5,421 nucleotides of DNA, taken from Gemmatimonadota bacterium. GTDB lineage: Bacteria; Gemmatimonadota; Gemmatimonadetes; Longimicrobiales; Gaopeijiaceae. The stretch is taken from contig DUCW01000237.1 of assembly GCA_012959595.1 (NCBI GenBank), positions 2,178 to 7,598 of the forward strand. Reading direction: 5' to 3'. The notes beneath the pieces are model-generated. The model saw only the letters and a program-made list of their open reading frames with translations. It did no database searches and was not told the origin of the DNA. Both the position numbers and the translations under genes were made by a program. This document shows, in pieces, positions 1 to 5,421 of this stretch (position 1 is its first letter; each line of letters begins with the position of its first letter).

Positions 1-849
1 GTCTTGCTCAAGGTAGCTACTTTCCAAGTGTTTTTTTGCGCAAGATCGCTTCTTTCCAAGTGTTTCTGCTCCAAAGGCTTGGATATCGATGCGAATATCT
101 TTGCAGCAGCAGCGGTAGCTGATAACATGTCGACAGTTCCATACATGCTACTCCAAATATGGCTCGCTACTGCTCTAGCAGGTGTTTTTTTGCGACGGAT
201 TGGATCGGACAAATCGACTGTTGGTGTTCACCATCAAAATCAGGTGGTCACCGACACCGACACTAACACCATTTCTGAGGAGGAAGAGGAAGAGGCTGAG
301 GCAATGAGGAGGCGTTGGACAGATACTAAGATTAATGTTTTAGAGTTAGCGGTTTTAGGAGGTCTCCCTCTCATCTTTCTGTGGATAGCTCAGCAGTTGT
401 TTGCTCTCTATCCAGGGATTCCAGAGGTAATCTGGCTGACAACGTTTGCACTGGGCGCCTCTTTACTTCCTGTTGTGAGAAATCTCAATGGGGCTGAGGT
501 GTTGTCTTATTTTGCGATGCATATCTTCTTCATACAGCTCGGAGCAGCTTCTGAACTTTCCCAAGTACTGAACGCAGGAATTCCCATTTTCTCTCTGATG
601 CTGATCATCATGGCGGTCCACGTGATAGTAAGTTATGGAGCAGCTTGGATTCTCAAGATTGATTTGGCAATCGTAACCATTGCGAGTCAAGCTGCTATTG
701 GAGGTCCGGGGTCAGCTTTAGCTATAAGTTTAGCTATGAAATGGGGTAAACTAGTAGCCCCTGGGGTTATAGTAGGAATTTTCGGCTATGCTTTAGGCAC
801 TTACTTGGGAGTGATTTGTGCTAATGTGGTAAGGGTGCTTTTGGGATGA
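1..849 (+). CDS. DUF819 (YjcL-like) family membrane protein, 5'-truncated
   Basis: The reading frame is open from base 1, so the N-terminal part lies outside the window. The visible part is 282 codons; complete family members are, from memory, near 400 residues. Counting from the first codon, hydrophobic segments lie near residues 44-64, 112-136, 139-158, 165-185, 193-216 and 254-280, so it is a multi-pass inner-membrane protein. Family-like features are the AAAAVADN segment (35-42), the LGAASELSQVL stretch followed by a hydrophobic helix (180-190), and the C-terminal IGGPGSA motif (233-239) leading to PGVIVGIFGYALGTYLG. A charged loop at about 65-111, with six consecutive Glu residues at 93-98 followed by MRRRW, separates two membrane blocks and is probably cytoplasmic. 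The biochemical role of DUF819 is not established to my knowledge. A carrier for the substrate of the downstream enzymes is inferred from operon position only. Roughly the first 25 residues do not look like the family (see the tandem repeat). Its TGA overlaps the next ATG as ATGA. Confidence 0.82.
   Translation, partial: VLLKVATFQVFFCARSLLSKCFCSKGLDIDANIFAAAAVADNMSTVPYMLLQIWLATALAGVFLRRIGSDKSTVGVHHQNQVVTDTDTNTISEEEEEEAEAMRRRWTDTKINVLELAVLGGLPLIFLWIAQQLFALYPGIPEVIWLTTFALGASLLPVVRNLNGAEVLSYFAMHIFFIQLGAASELSQVLNAGIPIFSLMLIIMAVHVIVSYGAAWILKIDLAIVTIASQAAIGGPGSALAISLAMKWGKLVAPGVIVGIFGYALGTYLGVICANVVRVLLG
6..69. repeat. Imperfect 32-bp tandem duplication at the window edge
   Basis: Bases 6-37 and 38-69 are two adjacent copies of a 32-base unit, matching at 25 of 32 positions by hand alignment. 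They share an uninterrupted identical core of 14 bases (ctttccaagtgttt at 20-33 and 52-65). A run of seven T (31-37) ends the first copy. The unit length is not a multiple of three, so the two copies are read in different frames. It falls where the encoded protein stops resembling DUF819. It may be a real duplication in the gene or an assembly artefact near a contig end. Confidence 0.6.
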
Positions 850-1679
850 TTGGTAGTTTGCAGAATTTGATGGAGCCTATAGAAGATTTGGATGTACTGG
901 TTACGGGGGCTGGGCGGGGATTAGGAAGAGGGGTTGCGTGCTTCCTAGGACAAGTGGGTGCACGGGTGTGGATAGTCTCTGAAATAGAATCCGAACTTGA
1001 AATGACTGCTGCAATTATTAGGAAGAAGGGTGGTTGGGTAAAAACTCGAGTGGCCGACTTGAGCTCGGAGTCTCAGAGGTCTGAATTGGCGAAGGAGATT
1101 AAATCCGGAAGTGATAGGCTCGTTGCCATTATTAATAACGCCGCTGTTCTGGAACGACAGTCACTTCAAGACATTCAAGTGGATTCCTGGGAAGAAACTT
1201 TGAAAGTCAACCTGACTGCACCTGTTTTTTTGGCGAGAGATCTGATCTCCGAACTTTTGGAGAAAGGAGGGTCAATTATAAATGTGTCTTCTCAAGCTGG
1301 GGTTTTGGGTTTTGCTGATCAGTCGGCCTACTGTGCATCTAAGTTTGGCATAGAGGCATTCACTCGTTGCTTGGCCTTGGAATTGGTCGGATCAAGAGTA
1401 AGCGTCAATTCAGTTACTCCAGGTTTAAAAATCAAACCAACTTCGATCACTGACAAGGACATATCAATACTTGATCCAAAGGTTAGCCAGGCATGGGCTG
1501 ATCCTATAAGTTTAGGCCCAGCTTTTCACCTGCTTGCTCGTTTGAGAGGTGGTGTTAGTGGGTGTCGGTTTAACGCTTTAACTTTGGCTAAATATATTGC
1601 AGAATACGGCTCGGAATTAACTGTAAGAGAGCTTCATACGGTTGCGGAGTATGTTGTGCCGGGAGAAGAAAATGGATGA
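846..1679 (+). CDS. Short-chain dehydrogenase/reductase (SDR) family oxidoreductase
   Basis: This is a 277-residue cytosolic NAD(P)-dependent oxidoreductase of the classical SDR family, near the usual 250-residue length plus a short C-terminal tail. Visible motifs are the nucleotide-binding TGAGRGLG (20-27), an acidic residue after beta-3 (D71), NNAA (97-100), the structural/catalytic Asn in VNL (N122), the catalytic Ser in INVSSQAG (S149), and YCASK with Y162 and K166. The tetrad N-S-Y-K is therefore complete, followed by the usual TPG (191-193). After beta-2 the residues are S45-E46, without the Arg typical of NADP preference or the classic Asp of NAD preference, so cofactor choice is open. 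The ATG at 846 was chosen because it overlaps the upstream stop as ATGA; an internal ATG at 870 would also leave the fold whole but has no clear ribosome site. The gene overlaps the next one by 8 bases. Substrate is unknown; reducing or oxidising the carbonyl made by the downstream aminotransferase is an inference from context. Confidence 0.9.
   Translation: MIGSLQNLMEPIEDLDVLVTGAGRGLGRGVACFLGQVGARVWIVSEIESELEMTAAIIRKKGGWVKTRVADLSSESQRSELAKEIKSGSDRLVAIINNAAVLERQSLQDIQVDSWEETLKVNLTAPVFLARDLISELLEKGGSIINVSSQAGVLGFADQSAYCASKFGIEAFTRCLALELVGSRVSVNSVTPGLKIKPTSITDKDISILDPKVSQAWADPISLGPAFHLLARLRGGVSGCRFNALTLAKYIAEYGSELTVRELHTVAEYVVPGEENG
1661..1666 (+). promoter_or_regulatory. Ribosome binding site of the degenerate aminotransferase gene
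   Basis: GGGAGA lies five bases before the ATG at 1672, inside the last codons of the SDR gene. It decides the start: the same frame could be opened at a TTG at 1642, but that has no comparable purine tract and would add ten residues with no family resemblance. With ATG 1672 the overlap with the SDR gene is 8 bases, the same as at the aminotransferase-hydantoinase junction. Confidence 0.6.
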
Positions 1680-2394
1680 CTTGAATATGGTGTCTACTGT
1701 TGCAGGAGCTCTTTCTGAACGTGCTAAGATTGCTGTAGCCAGCCAGCTCAAGAATAAATTCGTTAGAGGGGATGTCGAGATCCCCGAAAGACTCGTTGAA
1801 AACCTTTCTTACCATTTGGGTAAGGGAGAGACTCACTATCCTGATCGTCCCGGGATGCTGGAATTGAGGAAGTGTATAGGAAAAGAATTGGGCAGCTATC
1901 TCGACGATCCTCGTGATCAGAATGAGGTGTTGGTTACAGCTAGTGAGGGCGAAGCCGTTTTCGTGACTATGCTGGGTCTGGATTTAGTGCCAGAAGGTGG
2001 AGTCGTGGCACAAAAGGAGCTGCGTCATCAGGCGCTGTTTGATTGGATGGGTATACGGGTATATGGACTTGAAGATACCGGCATACCTGTTGCCTATTGG
2101 GAATTAGACAGTGGGATAGGAGAAGAGTGGTTTAAAGGGAATGTTGGTACTAAAATCTGTGCTTTCGGTAACGCCCTTTATGGAGAAGGATCTGAAATAT
2201 TAAAGCTGGCCTCTGACACAATCATGGTGGGTTCTTTGTCCAGCCTACTGGGAATACATGGCTTTGATTTAGGGTTTGTTTCTGCTGAAGCCTCTCTTTT
2301 GAAGAGGATCACTTCGTGGAAGCAGGCCTCTTCGATCTGTGCTCCCTCACCTTCTCAAAGAGTGGCACTTTGGGCACTGGGTGAAAGGCCATGA
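1672..2394 (+). CDS. Degenerate aminotransferase-like protein lacking the PLP lysine
   Basis: This encodes 240 residues resembling a shortened class I/II aminotransferase (PLP fold type I), best compared with its neighbour at 2391-3629. Matching blocks are HYPDRPGMLELRKCIGKEL (55-73), NEVLVTASEGEAVFVTMLGL (84-103), and the segment around 185-236 with GSLSSLLGIHGFDLGF and SPSQRVALWAL. By hand alignment the Schiff-base Lys (K257 of the neighbour) is S191 here and the phosphate-binding Arg (R265) is D199. About 37 residues are missing between G127 and S191, which removes the strand carrying the PLP-ring Asp and Tyr. The NPxNPTG motif is reduced to an AFGNALYGEG-like remnant. The C-terminal small domain with the carboxylate-binding Arg, about 105 residues, is absent. 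It should not bind PLP covalently or transaminate. The frame is intact, has its own ribosome site and is coupled to both neighbours, which argues for a kept non-catalytic role, perhaps as partner of the intact enzyme. A decaying duplicate is the alternative. ATG 1672 is preferred over TTG 1642. Confidence 0.72.
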   Translation: MDDLNMVSTVAGALSERAKIAVASQLKNKFVRGDVEIPERLVENLSYHLGKGETHYPDRPGMLELRKCIGKELGSYLDDPRDQNEVLVTASEGEAVFVTMLGLDLVPEGGVVAQKELRHQALFDWMGIRVYGLEDTGIPVAYWELDSGIGEEWFKGNVGTKICAFGNALYGEGSEILKLASDTIMVGSLSSLLGIHGFDLGFVSAEASLLKRITSWKQASSICAPSPSQRVALWALGERP

Positions 2395-3629
2395 GTTCAA
2401 TAAGAAAAGATGACCATGTCGGCATGAAAAAAAAGACTGGACGTGGGGCCGTCGAATCTGGAGAGAAAGCCACCTCCCTCCGTTACAAAATGATGGATCT
2501 GGCTAAGACCAAGAAGGATGTGATTTCGTTGGGGCGGGGAGATCCTGACCTACATACTCAAAAAGAGATCATAGATGGAGCGATGAAGTATTTTGCCAGT
2601 TCCGGAAACTTCAGGGGTGACTCAGGGGAACCACGGTTAGGGTCTATCCGAGGCTTGTCTGATCTCAGGACAAAAATTGCAGACCGATTTATGGATGAAA
2701 AAGGTATTTTGGTTGACCCTGAGAAGGAATTGTTGGTCACGAATGGAGCTCAAGAGGGCCTATTCTTAGCCTTGTTGGCCCTCGTGAACCCAGGGGATAA
2801 AGTCGCTTGTCCAGATCCTCGCTATACCTCATATGATCAGGCTATCGGAGCTTGTGGTGGAACGATAGTGTCGATTCCAACACAGCAGGAGGGAAGGTTC
2901 TTCGAACTAAAGGAAGAAGATCTTGTCAAGCATGCCTCGGATGCAAAGCTGCTTGTATTCGTGAATCCATCTAATCCGACAGGATCATGTGCAACGACTG
3001 AGAACGTTCGCAATTTATCGAAAGTTGCTAACAATCTGGGTATGATTGTTTTATCAGACGAGATCTACGAGGACATTGTCTTCCAAAATCACAAATCTCT
3101 GTCTTTCTGGGGTGTGGACGGCGCTCGTGATCGATCAGTGGTTTTATCTGGATTCTCTAAATCCTATGCTATGACTGGATTTAGAGTAGGATTCTTGGTT
3201 GGACCGCCAGCTTTTATTGATGCAGTCTCAGCGATAAAGCAGACTACTTCCGGTCCTTGTCCAGAATTTTCGCAGTATGCAGCATTAGCTGCACTAGACA
3301 TGGAATACGATTCTCGGCCACAGTTTCTGAGGATATACGAGGAACGTAGGCAGGTTTTGATGGATGGTTTGGATAGCATGGGGATCCCGTATGCCGCACA
3401 CTATGGGGGACTGTTTCTTTGGGCCGATATGACCCGATTTGGCATTGGAGCTGAAGAGTTCTGCTATCGCTTATTGAGAGACGTCGGAGTTTTGATGTTT
3501 CCTGGGAATTCTTTTGGGGAAAGTTGGCGAAATTGGGTGAGGATATCTCTTCTGGCACCAAGAAAAAATATAGAGGAGGCCATGGTTCGCATGGCAGAAT
3601 TCGTGGAAGGATTGGAAGGCAATGATTGA
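2391..3629 (+). CDS. Class I/II PLP-dependent aminotransferase (AspC/AraT-like)
   Basis: This 412-residue cytosolic enzyme should move an amino group between an amino acid and a 2-oxo acid using pyridoxal phosphate. Length and motif order fit fold type I aminotransferases. Visible are the N-terminal ISLGRGDPD (45-53), TNGAQEGL (117-124) of the phosphate cup, NPSNPTG (192-198) with the ring-contacting Asn (N195), SDEIYEDI (222-229) with D223 and Y226, the PLP-lysine segment SGFSKSYAMTGFRVGF (253-268) with K257 and R265, and FPGNSFG (370-376) followed by WVRISLL, where R384 should bind the substrate carboxylate. All catalytic residues are present. Amino donor and acceptor cannot be read from sequence. 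The first 20 residues are basic and polar, and an internal ATG at 2424 (residue 12) is possible. ATG 2391 is preferred because it overlaps the preceding stop as ATGA and follows GAAAGG at 2383-2388. The gene overlaps the hydantoinase gene by 8 bases. Context suggests a role after hydrolysis of a cyclic ureide, though service in aromatic amino acid synthesis with the downstream chorismate mutase is also possible. Confidence 0.92.
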   Translation: MSSIRKDDHVGMKKKTGRGAVESGEKATSLRYKMMDLAKTKKDVISLGRGDPDLHTQKEIIDGAMKYFASSGNFRGDSGEPRLGSIRGLSDLRTKIADRFMDEKGILVDPEKELLVTNGAQEGLFLALLALVNPGDKVACPDPRYTSYDQAIGACGGTIVSIPTQQEGRFFELKEEDLVKHASDAKLLVFVNPSNPTGSCATTENVRNLSKVANNLGMIVLSDEIYEDIVFQNHKSLSFWGVDGARDRSVVLSGFSKSYAMTGFRVGFLVGPPAFIDAVSAIKQTTSGPCPEFSQYAALAALDMEYDSRPQFLRIYEERRQVLMDGLDSMGIPYAAHYGGLFLWADMTRFGIGAEEFCYRLLRDVGVLMFPGNSFGESWRNWVRISLLAPRKNIEEAMVRMAEFVEGLEGND

Positions 3630-5019
3630 AGTATTAGTTCGTGGAGGTACGGTAGTCACGGCTGATAGTATGGAACTGTCAGATGTGCTGATAAGGGAGG
3701 GTAAGATTGTCGAATTGGGGCTTGAGTTGGAGACTGATGGTTTGATCATTGATGCCTCTGACCATTGGGTAATGCCTGGAGGCATCGACACTCATACACA
3801 CCTGGACCATCCTATCGAAAGACTTGGCGTCAGGACAGCGGATGACTTCTATGTGGGAACGATAGCGGGGGCATGTGGAGGAGTGACAACGATAATCGAT
3901 TTTTCTTTACAGGCTCAGGGAGAGTCACTTATCAAGGCGAGAGATCGCAGGCTGGCTGAAATCGAGCCAGACAGTGTGATTGACTACTCTTTCCATACGA
4001 TCGTAACTGATGTTAATCCTGAATCAATCAAGGAGATAGAAAGCTTGGTTGAAGCAGGATTCCCATCCTTCAAGATTTATATGACATACGGAGACAAGAA
4101 GGTAGGAGATGGCGATCTACTAACTCTACTAGAAGAAGTGGCTACTAGTGGAGGATTGGCCTATTTGCATTGTGAAAACGATTGTGCAATCACTCATTTG
4201 ATCGAAAGACACCTGACTCGTGGAGAGACGGGTCCACAGTTTCATGCTTCTAGTCGCCCTGTGGCTGTGGAGGCCGAAGCAACGAATAGAGCTATAATGT
4301 TGGCGGAATTAGCAGGAGCTCCAATTTGTATCGCTCATGTTACTTCTGAAGCGGTTGCTAGACATGTCGAGGAAGCTCGGAGACGTGGCCAACCCGTGGT
4401 GGGAGAGACCTGCCCTCAGTATTTAGTTCTGAATGATTCGGTTTATGACCCAACTGTGGGCTTTGAGATGGCGAAGTTCGTATGTAGTCCTCCTATACGT
4501 GGAATAGATCAAGTAGAAGCGCTTTGGAGTACTGTTGAAGATGGAGTGCTTCAACAGGTTTCGTCCGATCATGCGCCATTTCGTTACGAGGGCCAAAAAA
4601 CTGGAGGCCGTGGTGATTTTACTAGGATACCTAACGGTCTGCCCGGTATAGAGACTCGGTTGCCTCTTATGTTCACCTACGGAGTCAAGGCAGGGAGGAT
4701 CTCTCCCAGTCGTTTTGTGGAACTGACTTCAACTAATCCAGCTCGTATCTTCGGTATGTATCCAAATAAAGGGACCTTGGATATAGGCACAGATGCTGAC
4801 ATAGTGATTGTTGATCCAGAAAAAGAGACAGAGCTGGATCCAGCTTGCTTACACTCCGCGGTAGACTATACTCCGTATCAGGGACTCATAGTTTCAGGCT
4901 TTCCCACAGTGACTCTTTCAAGAGGGGAAGTGATTGTTGAGGATGGAGAGCCCATTGTAACGAGAGGGCGTGGTAAGGTGGTGGAACGTCAGAGGATAGA
5001 TCCGAACTCCTTGCCTTGA
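3622..5019 (+). CDS. hydA: Dihydropyrimidinase/D-hydantoinase family amidohydrolase
   Basis: This 465-residue metal-dependent hydrolase opens cyclic amides such as dihydrouracil or 5-substituted hydantoins to N-carbamoyl amino acids, acting in the cytoplasm. Length is typical of the family. The N-terminal beta-sandwich part (IEVLVRGGTVVTAD) is followed by the metal motif GGIDTHTHLDHP, with H58 and H60. FKIYMTY provides K151, the Lys expected to be carboxylated to bridge two metals, and the catalytic Tyr156. Further ligands are H183 in LHCEN, H239 in IAHVTS and D316 in SSDHAPF. CSPPIR (S289) and NGLPG (N338) are the backbone substrate-binding elements of dihydropyrimidinases. The C-terminus has the usual TNPARIFG, KGTLDIGTDADIVIVDP and SRGEVIVEDG segments. 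All ligands are intact, so it should be active. The substrate loops are not diagnostic, so dihydropyrimidinase, hydantoinase and a related ureide hydrolase cannot be told apart. The ATG lies inside the end of the aminotransferase gene, behind GGAAGG copies at 3605-3610 and 3614-3619, implying coupled translation. No decarbamoylase (beta-ureidopropionase or carbamoylase) is visible in the window. Confidence 0.93.
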   Translation: MIEVLVRGGTVVTADSMELSDVLIREGKIVELGLELETDGLIIDASDHWVMPGGIDTHTHLDHPIERLGVRTADDFYVGTIAGACGGVTTIIDFSLQAQGESLIKARDRRLAEIEPDSVIDYSFHTIVTDVNPESIKEIESLVEAGFPSFKIYMTYGDKKVGDGDLLTLLEEVATSGGLAYLHCENDCAITHLIERHLTRGETGPQFHASSRPVAVEAEATNRAIMLAELAGAPICIAHVTSEAVARHVEEARRRGQPVVGETCPQYLVLNDSVYDPTVGFEMAKFVCSPPIRGIDQVEALWSTVEDGVLQQVSSDHAPFRYEGQKTGGRGDFTRIPNGLPGIETRLPLMFTYGVKAGRISPSRFVELTSTNPARIFGMYPNKGTLDIGTDADIVIVDPEKETELDPACLHSAVDYTPYQGLIVSGFPTVTLSRGEVIVEDGEPIVTRGRGKVVERQRIDPNSLP

Positions 5020-5049
5020 TTAACCTATTGAAGTAGAAGGCCCCGTGGT

Positions 5050-5056
5050 GGGAGGA
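5050..5056 (+). promoter_or_regulatory. Strong Shine-Dalgarno site of the chorismate mutase gene
   Basis: GGGAGGA lies six bases before the ATG at 5063 and is the best ribosome site in the window. It sits in the 43-base gap after the hydantoinase stop, the only gap between genes here. That gap shows no hairpin followed by a T run and no clear promoter boxes, so read-through from the upstream operon is possible. GTG codons at 5045 and 5048 in the same frame are too close to this site to be the start. Confidence 0.7.
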
Positions 5057-5062
5057 CAAGAC

Positions 5063-5421
5063 ATGGACGATAGTCCGGCTAGTGCTAAATCTCCTGAGTC
5101 ACCTAGCTCCCTTGAGAGCTTGCGTGAAAAGGTTAACCATGCCGATAAGTTGCTCCTAGATGCTTTAATAAAACGCTTCCGTGTAGCCGAAGAGATTGGC
5201 ACATATAAATCTCGTAAAAAAGCTTCATCTTTTGATCAAATCAGAGAAGCGGAAATCGTTCGAAGGGCTCACCGTGTAGCTCAGAAAGCAGGGGTTCCCT
5301 GGACGTACCGATTTTTCCTAGCGGTCAAGCATAGACGAAAAGAAGATACTGACAGAATCCAGGAGTTATTAATGGTTTCTGCGACACGGGTTGCTGTAGT
5401 TGGAATATTTCGGACAGCTTG
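5063..5421 (+). CDS. AroQ-type chorismate mutase, N-terminal domain of a possibly bifunctional TyrA-like protein, 3'-truncated
   Basis: The frame runs open from ATG 5063 to the window end (119 codons plus two bases), so the C-terminus is missing. Residues 17-102 match the all-helical AroQ chorismate mutase fold, which turns chorismate into prephenate for phenylalanine and tyrosine synthesis. Measured against the E. coli P-protein mutase (R11, R28, K39, D48, R51, E52), the same spacing gives R21, R38, K49, D58, R61 and E62. T96 and Q100 fit S84 and Q88 if a two-residue insertion is allowed in the last helix. The first 15 residues are a Ser/Pro-rich tail. After the mutase, TRVAVVG (108-114) looks like the first strand of a Rossmann domain, as in chorismate mutase-prephenate dehydrogenase (T-protein) fusions. 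The expected glycine-rich turn is not visible: IFRTA follows. The dehydrogenase assignment is therefore tentative. The strong ribosome site fixes the start. The gene is cut off and has no stop codon in the window. Confidence 0.8.
   Translation, partial: MDDSPASAKSPESPSSLESLREKVNHADKLLLDALIKRFRVAEEIGTYKSRKKASSFDQIREAEIVRRAHRVAQKAGVPWTYRFFLAVKHRRKEDTDRIQELLMVSATRVAVVGIFRTA

Noticed and set aside
463..690. Minus-strand open frame of 75 codons
   Set aside because: It is antisense to the conserved DUF819 coding region, has no recognisable domain and is a shadow of that gene.
1642..1671. Upstream TTG start for the degenerate aminotransferase
   Set aside because: There is no good ribosome site, and the added residues lie wholly inside the SDR C-terminus; ATG 1672 has GGGAGA at a good distance.
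1672..2394. Degenerate aminotransferase as a simple frameshift or split of the intact gene
   Set aside because: The intact gene already holds a full set of domains, and the short protein carries its own versions of the same blocks. It is a separate diverged homologue, not a missing piece.
2427..2434. Run of eight A near the aminotransferase start as a programmed slippage site
   Set aside because: The annotated frame continues normally through it into conserved motifs, and a shift here would not join any useful frame. An internal start at 2424 is the only plausible relevance.
3244..3791. Overlapping minus-strand open frames of about 105 codons
   Set aside because: Both lie antisense to the end of the aminotransferase gene and start of the hydantoinase gene, whose motifs are intact. 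Their peptides are low-complexity Ser/Pro-rich and resemble nothing known.
5020..5062. Transcription terminator between the hydantoinase and chorismate mutase genes
   Set aside because: The short gap has no convincing GC-rich inverted repeat followed by T residues.
5020..5202. Minus-strand open frame of 60 codons at the right end
   Set aside because: It is antisense to the chorismate mutase coding frame, which has correctly spaced catalytic residues and a strong ribosome site.

Overview
The window is a compact, one-directional stretch of microbial DNA. Six protein genes lie on the + strand with almost no non-coding sequence. Base composition is moderate (somewhat under half GC by eye). Starts are ATG, with purine-rich Shine-Dalgarno sites where the start is not hidden in the previous gene. 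No introns, RNA genes, CRISPR arrays, insertion sequences or convincing terminators are visible. Both end genes are cut by the window edges. This suits an uncultivated bacterium, or possibly an archaeon. Nothing fixes the phylum.

Layout: (1) the C-terminal part of a DUF819 (YjcL-like) integral membrane protein, 1-849; (2) a classical short-chain dehydrogenase/reductase (SDR), 846-1679; (3) a short, degenerate aminotransferase-like protein lacking the PLP lysine and other cofactor residues, 1672-2394; (4) a full-length class I/II PLP aminotransferase with all key residues, 2391-3629; (5) a full-length dihydropyrimidinase/hydantoinase-family amidohydrolase, 3622-5019; (6) after a 43-base gap with a strong Shine-Dalgarno site, the start of an AroQ-type chorismate mutase protein, 5063 to the window end, apparently entering a second domain.

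Genes 1-5 overlap at every junction, by 4, 8, 4 and 8 bases, so they look like one translationally coupled operon. A membrane carrier candidate, a cyclic-amide hydrolase, an aminotransferase and an oxidoreductase could together import and degrade a cyclic ureide or amide. The ring would be opened, the freed amine transaminated, and the resulting carbonyl reduced or oxidised. The reductive pyrimidine route (dihydrouracil, ureidopropionate, beta-alanine, malonate semialdehyde, 3-hydroxypropionate) is one model, but the decarbamoylating enzyme is not in the window and the substrate is inferred. Gene 6 belongs to aromatic amino acid synthesis and may be a separate unit or a read-through member.

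The most notable item is the pair formed by genes 3 and 4. A shortened PLP-fold protein with Ser at the Schiff-base lysine position is kept in frame and coupled to an intact homologue, suggesting a non-catalytic partner or regulatory subunit. At the extreme left edge an imperfect 32-base tandem duplication coincides with the point where resemblance to DUF819 fades.
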